From assembly GCA_017590115.1 (NCBI GenBank), contig JAGGNK010013558.1:15546126-15610125 (forward strand): a stretch of 64,000 nucleotides of DNA, read 5' to 3'. Under the pieces are notes generated by a model, which was not told the DNA's origin, did not search any database, and worked only from the letters and a program-made list of their open reading frames with translations. Of this stretch, positions 12,625 through 25,199 are shown in pieces. Position numbers and translations under genes: made by a program. Source of the DNA: Montifringilla adamsi. Taxonomy: Eukaryota > Chordata > Aves > Passeriformes > Passeridae. Numbering within the stretch: position 1 is the stretch's first letter; the number at the start of each line of letters is the position of its first letter.

Positions 12625-12750
12625 TGATAGAATCATTCAGGTTGGACCAGACTATTAAGACCACTGAGTGAAACCATTATTCTGACACTAAACCACATCC
12701 CCTGTGAACACATCTCCATTGTCTTTTCTTGGAATGTAGCATCCTTGCCT
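12625..12750 (-). mobile_element. CR1 LINE 3'-end fragment (decayed)
   Basis: ATAGAATCATTCAGGTTGGA opens the match. It is followed by diverged but collinear words (ATTAAGACCACTGAGT, then ACTAAACCACATCCC, then CATCTCCATTGTCTTTTC) matching the antisense of avian CR1 3' sequence. LINE insertions are normally 5'-truncated; only the 3' portion survives. Non-functional. Confidence 0.75.
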
Positions 12751-12754
12751 TAGA

Positions 12755-14525
12755 TGTGGAAAAAAATCTATATTGTGGTGATTTTCTGGTGACCTCACAG
12801 ATTTTCTCCTTATCACAGATCATGAGTTGGGAGTTAGAGCTGTAAAAGCCATGTCAATCCATTTAAAGTAAATATTCAAAACCACATAGCATCTGCTAAT
12901 CTTGGATGGAAATAGAATAAACTCTTTCTTTGTTGTAACCACAAGAACATCAAATGTTTACTAATATCAGAACTGGTTCAGCCCCTTAATAGTGAGAAGT
13001 GACAAGACATAGATTATTATCTCTGACATAAATTTGAGCAGGAAAAGGATTCTTTGCAATGGAAACAAACGCAAATGGAATGAAAATGACCCACGTTGTC
13101 CAATGGATGTCAAACCTAGTGGAGTCCAGGATGACTTAGAACCATGCAGTTTCTATCAGAGAAAATAAATTGGCTGAATGAAATAACCTCTCATTCAGGT
13201 CCATATTTTTGTCACCAGCAGTAAAAATAAATAAATAAAACAGTACAAAACCACTTTCCTAGCTTTCTCCAGATGAAATCATCCAACTGTGTGATCATGT
13301 TTCAGGTCCATTGCTCAAAATCAGAAAGGGGAAAGTAAATCAATTAAAAAAAAATAAAAAGAAATTACAAAAACTAACTCCAAATTCGGATTATTCTTTT
13401 GCAGCCACATAACCTGCATTGTAAAGCCTGTGTTTTAATATTTATCCTAGAGAATGTCCAACAATAAAAGGAATGTTCTATGAGTAAATAACCCACCAAA
13501 TCTTGTACATATAAAAGATAAGGAAGACAAATATTTTTTAGAGTGAAAAATTGGTTTCAAAAGTAATACTAGAAAGAAACTGTGAAAAATCTGGTCAGAA
13601 AATGGAACAGTTAAACAGAGAAAAGTCTGCTGGCTGGGAGCAGAGATCTGATTGCTAATTCTCTCAAACAATGCACATAGCTCTGAGCTGATCTGTGAGG
13701 AGCCATCAGGAAAAACACAGGAAGAGGAAAGTCACAGGCCAGAAAAATCATCCCAGAGTGTTGCAAATGGCCCAGAGGCTGTAGGTTGTGGAATGTAGTA
13801 TTAGTTTAAAACTTAATGGCTTCATGAAGGCTGCACGTGCAGGTAATGCATTAGACCCAAGAGATCTAGGCCCAAACTTTCCTTTTATAAAGACTTACCC
13901 AGAATTGCTATGCATTTAAAATGATTTAAGAGTACAGTTTTTCAAACTGGATATTCGTTATATATATTAAAAAAAAAAAAAAAAGAAAAAAAAGACAGGA
14001 CTGATTGTCTTCAATTAAAAAGCTTTATATTAGAATCAGTGAAATTGCGTGATCAGTTGAGGGAAGAAAATACTATGTAGTATAATATATATAATCTATA
14101 CATTAGTGGAAACAGTGGTTTTGCTCTGATAAAACATGAATGAATCAGTGTTAACATGTAGCAAATTAAATATTTCTCCTTCCTTGAAAAAATCCCTTTC
14201 AAAGCTGTTATTTCTATATGCCATCAACTTCTGGGTTAGGCTATGTGTTAAAGTGCCAAAAAAAAAAATCATTGAAAGGGATATATTTCATTCAAAACAA
14301 GTAAACGTAGAAGGAAAAAAAAAAAAAGAGAGAGAAAAATAAAGCACAGAACCGCTACCTTTAGCCTGAAGAAATCTTTTGATTTAGAAATCACTTTAGT
14401 TAAAAATTATACATCAATGTTTTTTACCCAACATGTTACTTTTAGTAGAGAACAGACAAACCCACTGAGAATATTTCCATCATCTACTTCAGTGGTTTCA
14501 GAAAACTCTGAATACATGAAGAATT
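12755..14525. other. Unique AT-rich DNA with A-rich tract
   Basis: No gene seen. A run of 16 A at 13969-13984, then G and 8 more A, is the main simple-sequence feature; shorter A runs occur at 14260-14335. No RNA or repeat family recognised. Confidence 0.5.
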
Positions 14526-14528
14526 ATA

Positions 14529-14708
14529 AAATCATGGAATCACAGAATGGTTTGGGTTGGAAGAGACCTTAAAGCTCATCTCATTCCACCCCCTGCCATG
14601 GGCAGGGACACCTCCCACTAGTCCAGGTTGATCCAAACCCTGTCCAACCTGGCCTTGGACAATTCCAGGGCTGGGGCAGCTGCAGCTTCTCTCGGCAGCA
14701 ATTCTAAA
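14529..14708 (-). mobile_element. CR1 LINE 3'-end fragment, well preserved
   Basis: Starts with ATCATGGAATCACAGAATGG then GTTTGGGTTGGAAGAGACC, followed by CCATGGGCAGGGACACCTCCC and CCAACCTGGCCTTGGACAA, the characteristic antisense reading of the avian CR1 3' end. Similarity stops near 14708, just before a run of 10 T, so the copy is a 5'-truncated insertion. It has no coding capacity. It explains part of the open frames on the minus strand at 14532-15076. Confidence 0.93.
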
Positions 14709-14710
14709 GC

Positions 14711-15675
14711 TTTTTTTTTTGCACCAAATCTTTTGGTAAGCAAAAAAAGACAATGAGCCCAGGGATTACAGGGGTCCCAGAGCCCTGCAAGTGTCCTCGG
14801 CCCTGCTGTGCTGCTGGAAACTGAGGCACAAGGGCTGTGGGATGTGTGGGGGCAACACCAGAGCCAGAGTTTCCAGAGCAGTGACGTGTCCCAGAGACCA
14901 CTTCCAGCACAAATAACTGAATCCTGGTTATCCATCGAGTTCAGTGGGATTCTCCCTTGAAGTGCAATCCTGCTGGCCCTGGCACAAGCAGAAAAAAGCC
15001 CTGATTTTCGGAGGAGGGTCTCAGACCAAAAGTCAAGGGATAATGTATTCTTCCTAAGCATGTAAACAGGCACCAACTGCTGAAATGGATAGTTTAGAGT
15101 ATTACAAAGTATTTATTTTTATCAGTCTTTTTGTATTACTGCAATGTGGGTTGAATTCTTTCATTAAGCATTTCCCCAGATTACGCACACATTCATTTGA
15201 CACTAATGTGAAGTGCAGTGTGTTACTTGGTATGTCTCCCTTTAAAATACAAAGTACTCACCTCCTGCAGAGAAGTCTCCTGGGGAGTTGGCAGCTAATG
15301 AAGCCAAAAAATATCGGGGTTCATTAGGCATGCAAGCATTCTGGTAAAATCAAAGATCACTCTGGAACCCCCTTGAACATATTATAGTTACCATTAAAAT
15401 CATCATCATAGGATTTGATGTTAGTAAAACATATTGCTTAGGCTATAAAACATTCTAAACTAGTATCCCAAATGTCTTGCCTCAAGCAAGCACTTAAATT
15501 AAAGTTTCAGACAGCTGGCACTAGAATCAAAATAACAGTTTTGCACAAAGAGATTGGATAAACATGATTATTGTTTTCATAATTTATTTTGTCAACGTGC
15601 AGTATTGTGCCTTGATCCCTGCATTGTACTTGGGCAAAATTTCTTTCACTTTTCAACAGGTAACTATATTTCACT
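14711..15675. other. Intergenic DNA, moderately GC-rich to 15050, nothing recognised
   Basis: The stretch 14750-15010 has more G and C than its neighbours, but I recognise no gene. The open frame on the minus strand at 14618-15076 overlaps the CR1 copy and is rejected as coding. Confidence 0.45.
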
Positions 15676-15678
15676 GAG

Positions 15679-15720
15679 GTTTTGGTTTTTGTTGTTTTTT
15701 TTGGGGTTTTTTTTTTTTTC
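15679..15720 (+). repeat. T/G low-complexity tract
   Basis: Interrupted T runs with G2 and G4, ending in 15 T (15705-15719). Confidence 0.85.
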
Positions 15721-15739
15721 AGAAAGCAATCCTAATTGA

Positions 15740-15990
15740 TCTGCTGCTCTTGAATAATCTAATCCCTAATTAGCTGAGTCTGAACGTTGAGAAAGGCAGC
15801 ATTGTGTGCTTTAATTAATTTCCATAATCTGGAATTTCTGTTTGCTTGCCTCATAAGATCTTTTGGTTTTCGGGGAGAGGGTGGCAGAACAATATCACTA
15901 CTTAGTGTATGAAAAAGGGGGCAGTGTTCTGGATATTTGATACAGAGCAATTGCAACAGCCACAAACACATAGTTCTTAATTAAGACTAA
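15740..15990. promoter_or_regulatory. Candidate conserved noncoding element rich in homeodomain sites
   Basis: Contains the palindrome CTAATTAG at 15766-15773, directly followed by CTGAGTC (partial MAF/AP-1-like half), then TTAATTAATT at 15811-15820, CATAATCTGG, and CTTAATTAAG near 15977. No repeat signature. Enhancer role inferred from site density. Confidence 0.35.
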
Positions 15991-15994
15991 ACCC

Positions 15995-18900
15995 ATTTCC
16001 TGTTTACCTTGAGTAACAATTTTAAGATGTTCTTCCTGCATTTATTTCAGTTCAGCTGCTCCCTGCCTCTCAGGTGAAGTGAGGATGATATTCTTTGCTT
16101 TAATTTCAATTTAGACCAGACATCCCAAACCAAGCAGCTGTTGAAATGTAGAGAAATAAATTGCCAGAAATATGTTGCAGCAATCTCTTAAGCAAATACC
16201 CATTTTCATAGACATATACCAAAACATTTTGCATTTCAAACCCTTTTTCAAAGATAAAGTGTGGCTTCTTGAGCAAATCTCAGTGATTTCTGTATTTTTT
16301 ACCCAGGTGGTGAGCCAAGAAAAGATCTTCCCCCAAAATGCAAAGCTCCATCCAACATTCACACACACAATTAGAAAATAACCAGGGTTAAGAGAAGGTC
16401 CAGCTTTGCAGACACATGGAAGTGTCTGGGCATTGCTGGAGAGTGCAAAGCACTTTTATGATTCAAAGTCTTATTTTTTACTGTTTTGTAACCAGTTCTT
16501 AAAGATTTCTCGATGTTAAAAAATATTCTCATTTTGATAAACAGTTTTCTTGAGGGTTTCTTTGAATATTATCACTAGAGATTTTTCACTCAAATGGGAA
16601 GTTAAGCAATGACATTGTCAGGAGCTGAGCTCTCCTGCCTCAGTTTACACACTGCATACTGGAAATATATATTTTGTATATGCAGCATTCTACATATATT
16701 CTATATATCTCTGCATCATAGGGGTGTTACTGAGTTTATGAAGAGCTGCAAATGATGTTGGAAATATTTCATGGATAAAATGCAGGCCTCTCACAAATAT
16801 AAATTAGAAATGACCCCCATTGTATTTACTAGGATCAGTGTAAATTTATTGCACATGTGGGACTGAGAGCAAAACTCGTCTCTGTTTATGCAAACTAATT
16901 GTGTGGTGTTTGCTAGCGTGAAAAATGGTCAGTCATTCTCACATTTGTGAAAAAGATTTATCAAGCCAACACAGACCAAACAGGTGCTGTTCAAGGCTGC
17001 CCTTTGCTTTCCACACCTGCAGTAAAATAAACTTTGCTTCTCTGATGGGAAGTCCACATGGAAGTTTGACCACCAGGGCACCAAGAGATATAACCAACCT
17101 TTCAGCTCTGGAAGGCCACCCATTGACCATCACCTGGGCCCTGAGAGGGGCCTTGGCTGGACTCAGGTCTCCAGAGGTCAGTGTGTTAAGACACTTCATC
17201 AACGCATGCAAAATTTTGGACACTGATCAAGGAAAGGCTGAGACGTTGAAAATCTAGGAGAATTGCCTGTACTGCTGTTCAGCTCTTTTCTTTCCTTCCT
17301 TTGACATGTCTCTGTTGCTCTTAATTAAGCTCTCAGATTCATAGCTTGGAGATCTTTAATAACTACAGAAAGTGCTTGCAAGGCAAATTTTTCACTCCTA
17401 AGAAGGATCCTTAGAATAAATGTTACCTTCTAATTTATAGGTAAACTTAACCCAGTTTTACCTTTACAGTAATATATTGCGTGGCCATTTGTGTGCAACA
17501 GACTGGTGACATGAAAGATTTTAACTTTTACTAAATGGTGAAAATGTTGGATCACACACCTCCAAGACACTGTAAGCACAGTGCCTGCTGATGAATTAAT
17601 CTAATTAACAAAGGTGAAGGTTTATAATTGGGGTTAACTAGAATTTAACTGGTCATTGTTCATACCCCCCACTGCATTGTCCCCTAAGTAACTCACTCTG
17701 GTAGCCCTCCATGGTCCCTCGACCCCAACATCAAGCTCAGGGATCAGCCAGCTTCAAGCAAAAGTAGATACAATCATATTTCCAAGACTGTAATAACAGC
17801 AGAATTTAATGGTGTGATATTTTTATACTGTTTGGGAAAGAGACCCTATTTTTTCTTACTCATAAGCCCAGAGTATTTTTAAATAGTTCAAGTCCCTGTA
17901 GTACTTCACAGTTTGCAGTGCAGTTTAAAAAGTAATACATCTTTTCTTAGATGTACCCTAGATTCTGCCTTTTAATAGACATGATAATGAGATTCTGTGT
18001 CTTCATTTCCCAGTGTGCAGAAAGCTCAAATAAATCTTTGATTGTTCACAACCCTGGAGAAGGCTCCCAAGCCCAGGAATATAATGATGTTTCTCTAAAC
18101 AATCATTGCTAATGAAATTTAAGTGTATTTAAAATATATAGATGCGTGAGTGTTTATATATTAGTAGTATCAAAATTGGGCTTTATTCATTTTGCTTTGT
18201 AAATCTGAATCTGATTGCAGTAAACTGAGCTCTCCAGAGATTCATTTCTAGGTGAAGGAATGTCTTGAGTTATTTCTATGACCTGCAAGACACACATTGA
18301 GCTTCTGCCTTTGAGTGAACTCCCTCTAATAAGGAAATCAAGGGATGTTTGAAAGACCCATTCAGTGACTCCTTCATAAGATTAGGAACCATGTCCCCAG
18401 ACCACTGCTGAAGGCATCAGACAGCTGACTGCAATCAAATTTCTGTAACAACTTTGAAAGAACAGGCTCTCCAAGTAACTTGAAGGAACATTGAAGGGCA
18501 AAACAGGCAGAGGGGACACAGGGATCCCTCATGAAGGGTTGAAAGGGGGATGCTTCAGAATGGAAGCAGTGGTGTTTTTAACAATTTTTAATACCTGACC
18601 AATATTCTAACACTTCTAGAAGTAGACTCAATCAAAAAAACCCTTCCATATCAGCATCCATTTTAAGCAGTATATATAAATTTATCCACAGACTGACACC
18701 TCTCTGTGTCCAGGCTACTGGCCAGCTCCTCTGCCAGGGTGTCACACACATACCCAGACTTGGGCAGGGTCCCTTGTACTCATGATACTGCTAAAGGGAA
18801 TTCCTTCACAGCAAAAACATGGGAAGACCCAAACTGATAATTATCAGCCCAAAGAAAACAGTCCCAAGACAATATTGAGAAGATGTGGCTCTCAAGACCA

Positions 18901-20420
18901 AGCTGTGGCAGCCAGGCTTGGCTTGGTGGCTTATTATAAATCCAGACTTGGCAAAGTTTAGTGAAATGTTAATATCAGACAGTATCAGCATGAATAAACC
19001 TGGGATTTATTTTATGTGATCTGGACACATCCAAACCACTTTCATGTCCAAAGATATGAAATATTGTGATTTCCTTTGGGTGTTGTCAGACTTGTGGATA
19101 ACTGAATTCCAAGACAAAACCCCAGGGGAACAAGTTTATAGGAAGCTGAAGAGCCATCAGCTTTCACCTGTTGTGCCATAATTTGATGCAGACTGTTGAA
19201 TACCATTATCTGTGTCTAAGACATGCATATCATACTTTTCATCAGAAAAAATACCAATAACATATACCTGTGTAGATGTTAAATTTGTTTTAATGAGAAT
19301 CCAGTCCAAATGCATCTCTTCTTTTGTTTCAGGTCTCATATTTATCAATACAGCTTCCAGTAATTTCTATTCCCTTTTATCCATATGTATCCCAGCTATT
19401 TTAGTGATACAAATGATCATTCACATTCCTAATTCCTAATAAAGACCAAACCCTGGTGGTCTTCAGAAACACTGTAGGAAAAGCATTTTGGTTGTAATTC
19501 TCTCCATTTCATAAAGCCTGTTTGGGCTTTGGATATGACTGACTTCTAAAGGTTATAGCATAGGGAGGCTTACAGAACAGAGCACCTCACAAAGCCATAG
19601 ACAGGATAGAAATCTCACTCCTAAGTAGAAGAGCCACTTGAGTGGGAACTGTAGGAGAAAAAAGAGATAGGAGAGCTACCTTTCCCTGAGATTTATGAAA
19701 ATCCCATAAAGTACCCACCTGCAACACTCTACCTGCTCTTGGATGCTCAGAGGAGTTCTTGAGGGGATTAGTAGCCTAAAATTAGTAACTAGCCTCATTG
19801 CCATTCAGGTTTTACCTGGTTTTTTCCCCTCTCCCCTTTCCACTTTGACCATAATCTTTAAAAATCTTACCAACCATCATTTCACTGGTTGGGAAAGAAT
19901 TCCCTCTGCCCTTGAGATTTGAGTCTGTGTTCTATGGTAGCATCAGTATTCTCTCATAAATATTTTTTCTTTCTAAGAAAAAAATCAATCATTTTTTTTC
20001 CCTCACTATAGTATGGAGTGCTGAGGTGTTAGTGCTTGGTCTGATATGAAAAAAAAGAGAGCTAGACCCACAGAGGTGGTAGGTGAGCATTAGCCTGCAG
20101 TACATTTTACCTATGATAAAGCTGGGTTTAGCCCACCATGAAGTCTTTTGGATAATTTTGGCATAAATTGTGTCTCCTACTTAACAGTGGCAGATACCAT
20201 CAGAGAAGCTGATATCTTTCAAAGACAAGATTCAATAGGATCAAATCAAGGTCAATTTTATTGCAAAATTGATAAGGAATAGTGGGGTTGCCTATACAAG
20301 CATAAAACTGAATAGTGACATGATGCATTCCTCCATCTTGGTGAAGATTTCTCTTAATTCTCAATTTCTTCTGCATGTGGCCTGAAAGCGCATCAGAGAA
20401 AGGCAAGAAGAAATTAGAAA
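15995..20420. other. Unique AT-rich intergenic DNA, no gene seen
   Basis: No repeat family, RNA or coding region recognised. Open frames at 16925-17257 and on the minus strand at 16939-17223 overlap on opposite strands and have no known domain. Local homeodomain-type clusters occur near 17590-17650 (GAATTAATCTAATTAAC). Confidence 0.5.
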
Positions 20421-20425
20421 AGGAA

Positions 20426-20469
20426 GGGGGGGGGAATAAAGCACCAAAAAGACCCCAAAAATCAGAGAA

Positions 20470-20506
<37 letters not shown>
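20426..20506 (+). repeat. G9 run, AATAAA and A35 homopolymer
   Basis: Nine G at 20426-20434 are followed directly by AATAAA (20435-20440) and, 31 nt later, by 35 uninterrupted A (20472-20506), the longest homopolymer of the window. The order signal then A-run resembles a retroposed polyadenylated 3' end, but no source transcript is recognised upstream and no target-site duplication is obvious. It may simply be an expanded A tract. Confidence 0.8.
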
Positions 20507-20507
<1 letters not shown>

Positions 20508-20509
20508 CC

Positions 20510-20875
20510 AGCCTGAAAGCCAGTTAATTATTGGAATGGTGCTGGACAATCAGGGGAGCTGTGGCTGGCTATTGTTTACAAAGCCAAGATGGCCTGAGAG
20601 TCTCAAACTCAGATACACCAAGACAGCAAAGTTCAGACCTGGCTCTATCTGGCAAACAGCTGCAGCCCCTTTTTAATTAACAGCATATTCCTGATTCTGT
20701 TCAGCCTGCATGGATGGAAAGGTGTTTCCCAAGGAAATCAGAGTAAGGACAGCACAGGGAAAAAGGGGTGGGAAAAAAAAGAGGGGGAGGGAAAAGGTGA
20801 GTTCAGGAGGGCAATGAGGTGGGGGTTAACAATGCTGCTGAAGATCAAGGGCTGAAGTGCTGAGATGCTGCCAGA
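20510..20875. other. Intergenic DNA with G/A-rich patch
   Basis: A purine-rich patch (GGGAAAAAAAAGAGGGGGAGG) lies at about 20770-20800. No gene or repeat family seen. Confidence 0.5.
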
Positions 20876-20879
20876 CTTG

Positions 20880-21250
20880 AAAACTTTAATTTACTGTCAC
20901 TGTTAGCCCCCTTTGAGGTTTATGGTGGTATTTATACACACAGCATCAATCACATGAAACAAGGAGGGGATTTATAGTTTGTTTTAAAGACTGTAAATGC
21001 AATGTAATGCAAATAGCATGCCTCATGGGCATTTACATTTAATGGGAAAATTACAGATGCAAAAGATTGGTAGAACAAATTTTAAATTGACTTTATTACA
21101 TCTAGTGCTTTTCAGAGAATACTATTAAAAAAAAAGCGAGGAGATATGGTAATGGAGTTCTACAGTGCAGCTTGACAGCTTAAATTCCACTTAACTGACT
21201 TTGCTTGCATCTTTCTGTTTACATTACTTCTTCCAATAAGTTTGGTTGGC
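20880..21250. promoter_or_regulatory. Candidate conserved noncoding element with POU octamer inside an inverted repeat
   Basis: An exact POU octamer ATGCAAAT lies at 21007-21014, between the arms TGTAAATGC (20992-21000) and GCATTTACA (21029-21037), a perfect 9-bp inverted repeat. The surrounding block has many TAAT and TTTAAT words and no repeat signature. An exact octamer is expected about twice by chance in 64 kb, so the combination matters more than the single site. Confidence 0.35.
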
Positions 21251-21254
21251 AAAA

Positions 21255-22585
21255 TCTCTGGATCATAAACTGATTAGGAGCTTTGGTTCTGTTTTGTTTC
21301 CTTTTTGGGGTTGGAATATTTAATGTGTAAAGCTGATTGTATCTCGATAACTGTTTTTAACTAAGGTTCATCATCAGAATTGCTTCATCTAGACACAGTC
21401 AGGAACAGCTCTTTGAATCTATTATCGCCTTAATATGTGACCATACATTCATTCTCCTTAATTTGTATAATCTTCTGGTATCTCCCCCATATCTCCATAG
21501 ATACAATAGAGAAAGATGGCTGCATTACTGTGCTCACTGGCAGCTTGAACATTCAGAACTAATCACAGCTACTCATGGAAAGCCCATTCTCTCTCAAAAC
21601 AGGTTTATTTCCCGGTATTCCCGTGTGGCTCTCTGAACACTTCTGGAATGAGGCTTGTTCACTGGTGAGGTTGAAGGTTGTTATCATCTGTTGTTGACTT
21701 ATGGTAGATCCATCTGAAAGGTGTTGGTGGGCCTCAAACTTGCCTTCAACAGACCAGATGAAACCCTGATTGAAGCAGGTGCAGCTCTACTCGCTTCAGG
21801 GGAGTTGTGCCCTATTACATGAGGGCTGATTTGTTTTTAACACCCTATAATAATTGCTGGATTTCTCTCCCATACAAGCCTCAAACAAGCAAAATAATTT
21901 GAGGGGTTTTATTAAAGCCCATTCCTATTGAACAGAGATTGAAGTACACATGTTGGGTTTTAGTCTGTTTTAAAGCCATCAGCACAGTGGCCTCTCCATG
22001 TGTTGAAATCTGCATCTATCTGACAGGAACCTTCTGCCCTTTACTCTTCAGATTTCCAAATCTTATAAACATAACACCCTTGAAACATCTTTCCAGACCT
22101 GCTCATTTTTAGCCATAGTATAAGTAAATGATGTCCTAACCTTTACAGGACATAAAGTAGTGTGATCAAATATTACTAGATCTTAGCCTATTAGGATTGT
22201 GTCTTTCCAAGATTTCAAATCTCCCTGAAACGCCATCCTCTTTTTTCCTTTTCATTCATCATGACATATACACCCTTTCAACTTGTTGTCACCAAAAAGC
22301 CATGAAGGAGATGATTTGTTATTCATCAGTGATTCAACAAAGTCTACCCAACTCAGTGGAATAGTTATCATCATGTACAAATATCCCTCCAGAAGTTTCT
22401 GCTGTGCTCCTATTTGCAGACCCCTTTCATCTATCAGGATCTACCTTGTGAGGAGACTAATTACAAACTCTGTGGCATCTCAGTGCATTTATTAGCATGG
22501 AACTGAGTCAGACCCGTGTTTATTCTTCACCCAGTCCTGAAAGATACATTCTCCAGGTGTTGTCACCCATAACAAATACATAATG
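21255..22585. other. Unique intergenic DNA, no gene seen
   Basis: No repeat, RNA or coding signature. The longest frame is 70 codons (22283-22495). Confidence 0.5.
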
Positions 22586-22589
22586 GCAG

Positions 22590-22765
22590 AGAGCAGCCTG
22601 TATTAACATTTGAGCTAATACAAACACTCACTGTTTAAGCAATTCACCTGAGATTGAGTGCCTCGCTGCTGTGACTTTTGTTTAAGGTTGTAATCCCCTA
22701 CGATGACATTCTCTTGTGCAGAAGAAGCACGTTAGCACCACGCTTGGCAATGTCACCATGATGAG
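22590..22765. promoter_or_regulatory. Weak candidate noncoding element
   Basis: Repeat-free sequence with retained CpGs (CCTCGCTG, CTACGATG, CACGTTAG, CCACGCTTGG) in AT-rich surroundings. No decisive motif; low confidence. Confidence 0.2.
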
Positions 22766-22769
22766 GAAA

Positions 22770-24395
22770 CCATAGACTCAGGAAGCAAGAGCAGAAGGGA
22801 AACAAACTTTCACACTCAGGAGTGGTTAATGAGGTAAACACACTTCAGGGCTGACAGGTAACTCACAAGGCCACCTACCAGTCCTGTGCCAAACTGAACC
22901 AGCAGACAGCAAAAATGCAAACCTAGGTGTTAGCAAAATTTAGACTAATTCTAAAGTTAGCTTATGCTGTGATAGCCGAGTAAATAATACCCCCAGAAGA
23001 TACAACAGCTTCTAAACAGAGCAGAAAAAGGCCTCTTTTCCTCCTGTGCAGGAGGGTGTGCTTCTTTTTTGTATCTGTTTCTGATGATCCATAAAGAAAC
23101 TAAATTTACTGCAAGGGTGAACATCATAATGCAGAATCCTAATCCTATACACTCCTGAATGTTGTTACCCTACCTTTAGGCACTGTAAGTATCACTGTTT
23201 TCAATAAGCTACTCACAATTTTAACTGTGCTTGGAAGAACTTGGAGTGCAGAAACATATTGTGGTTTTTGGGAACACCCACACACGTCCATGTAAGGATG
23301 GGTAAATCCATGTGTTCATGTGTGATTAGTTATCAGAGTTGCACAAAACCAGTGCATTGTTCCTTTTTGGGAAAGGCTATCTAGATCATGCACAAATCAC
23401 AATATTTGGATCAGTTTCACAACCCACAAATAACACATTTCTACAAAATTTATGGAAATAGTAAACTAAATCCCCCCAGCCCCAAATAATCTTTCAATGA
23501 GAATTAACATTTCTTCTGAAGATAAAATATTACACTGGCAAAAATTGTAGCAGTATGGAACAAAATAATAAAATATTAAATGCCTTAAATTTCAAGTACT
23601 TTTATCTGTCTTGGTAAACACTTTCCACATATCCAGGAACAAACACTATTCAGAGTTTAGCCTAAGCTTCTGAAAGACACTGATTGCACTGCAGAATTTT
23701 AGGACTGTCATGTGAATTTAAAGACAAATACTGTCCAGACAGCACATACCAGCTGCCAGTTACTGCATAGTGGGATATTCCCTCACCTTCTGTTTTAGTT
23801 TTATGAAAGATTGTTTTCTTTTAAAATGGCAGGTCCCCTCCATTCCTTCTCCCTTGCTCACAGTGAGACATGTCATCTGATACTAATTTGTACTTGCTTT
23901 GTGTTTTGACTTAATTTGATTAATAACTATATCCTTTAATGGCAGTGTGACTTAACAATATGCTATTATGTTGGTGCACTGCACTCTGGCATTGAGGAGC
24001 AATTCGTCTGCATCACAGCAACGTTTTGAAACTAATTCAAAGAGGCATTATTCTGTACCTCTTTACCACAGGGTAGAGGTCTGGTCTTCTACTAGAATTG
24101 CCAGCTCAGAGCTGGAGGCCAAATCTGTGTTGAATTTGTCCAAAGACTTTTCTTAGCACTCACATTCCAGCCTGAACATCTATGGAATTGTTTTACCCCT
24201 TTTTTCACCCTCATATTATTGATTGTGCTTTGTGTGTGTATTTTTTTTTTTCTTCTTCTTTGTGTCTTTTTTTTTGAAGTTCCCTTATGGATTCATATTT
24301 TAGATATTTTAGATTTTAAATAGTACCACACTCTAGGCAATGACAAAAATGTATCAGAATTGTAAAAATTGTTTCAAAACTTTATCAAAGAGTGT
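22770..24395. other. Unique AT-rich DNA with T-rich patch
   Basis: T- and C-rich tracts at 24240-24275. No gene, repeat family or RNA recognised. Confidence 0.5.
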
Positions 24396-24402
24396 ACAAA
24401 CA

Positions 24403-24475
24403 CCCCCCCCCCCCCCAAAAAATTAAAAAAAAAAGAGAGAAAGGGAAAAAAAAAAGAAAAACAAGCAAACAAGAA
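24403..24475 (+). repeat. C14 homopolymer followed by A/G-rich tract
   Basis: Fourteen C (24403-24416) run directly into about 60 bp of A-rich and GA-rich sequence. Confidence 0.9.
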
Positions 24476-24479
24476 AGAA

Positions 24480-25195
24480 TTCATCACGCCCAAAGTTAAA
24501 AGTATAACTGAACTTTATGGTGTCTCAAGATAACACATGTTTTCTGTTGTATACGATGAAACTGGTAAATAAGGTTTAGCATGCCTGCAGGGACACAGGA
24601 AAATCCAGTGAATTCCCTGCAGCTCCTGATAAATTCAGGAGAAGGAGTAAATGTATTTTATCATAATCAACACCAAAGAAGAGTCTTGCAGAAAAAAAGG
24701 AGAGAGCAAAAGCTTAATCTATGGCAGTGGTACGTTCTTTTAGTTGGTGTTGTTGTAAAGACTCCATTCCCCAATGAGAATAGTTGGGAGAGAAAAAAAA
24801 AAGAAAAAGGGAAAGGTTTCTTAAAATATTTAAGTTCTAAGGGAATGAGACAACTTAAAGCATGCCAGAGAAGCCAGCAACTGGGAGAAAGAGGAGCACA
24901 GTCAGGACAGAAATGTATCAGAGTTGAGTTTCCCTGTTCCTCACCTGGTCAGTAAATGCTGTTCAGAATTCTTGCTTCTGTAAAAGAAAGATTTAAACCA
25001 ACACCCATGGTACCACAAAGGAAACCTGTCTGAGTACTGGACAATTAAACACTTTAAAAAATAATAATAATAATTTTTAAAATTAAATTAAAAGGCAATT
25101 GCCCTTAGAGTGGAAACAATGGCACTTAAGTTTATACACTTTGTATCAGACCAACGCATGCCACATGCCAAAACATAAACCAGATTGCATAATAT
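24480..25195. other. Unique intergenic DNA, no gene seen
   Basis: The open frame at 24581-24955 (124 codons) is Lys/Arg-rich across AAAAAAG tracts and has no recognisable domain. AT-rich simple sequence at 25060-25090. Confidence 0.5.
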
Positions 25196-25199
25196 GTAG

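Noticed and set aside
14618..15076. 152-codon minus-strand frame
   Set aside because: Runs into the CR1 copy at 14529-14708; chance frame through repeat and GC-richer flank.
17068..17085. CTCF-like CCACCAGGGCACC
   Set aside because: At least two mismatches to the core; not strong enough to call. A second weak match at 2769-2780 was also left out.
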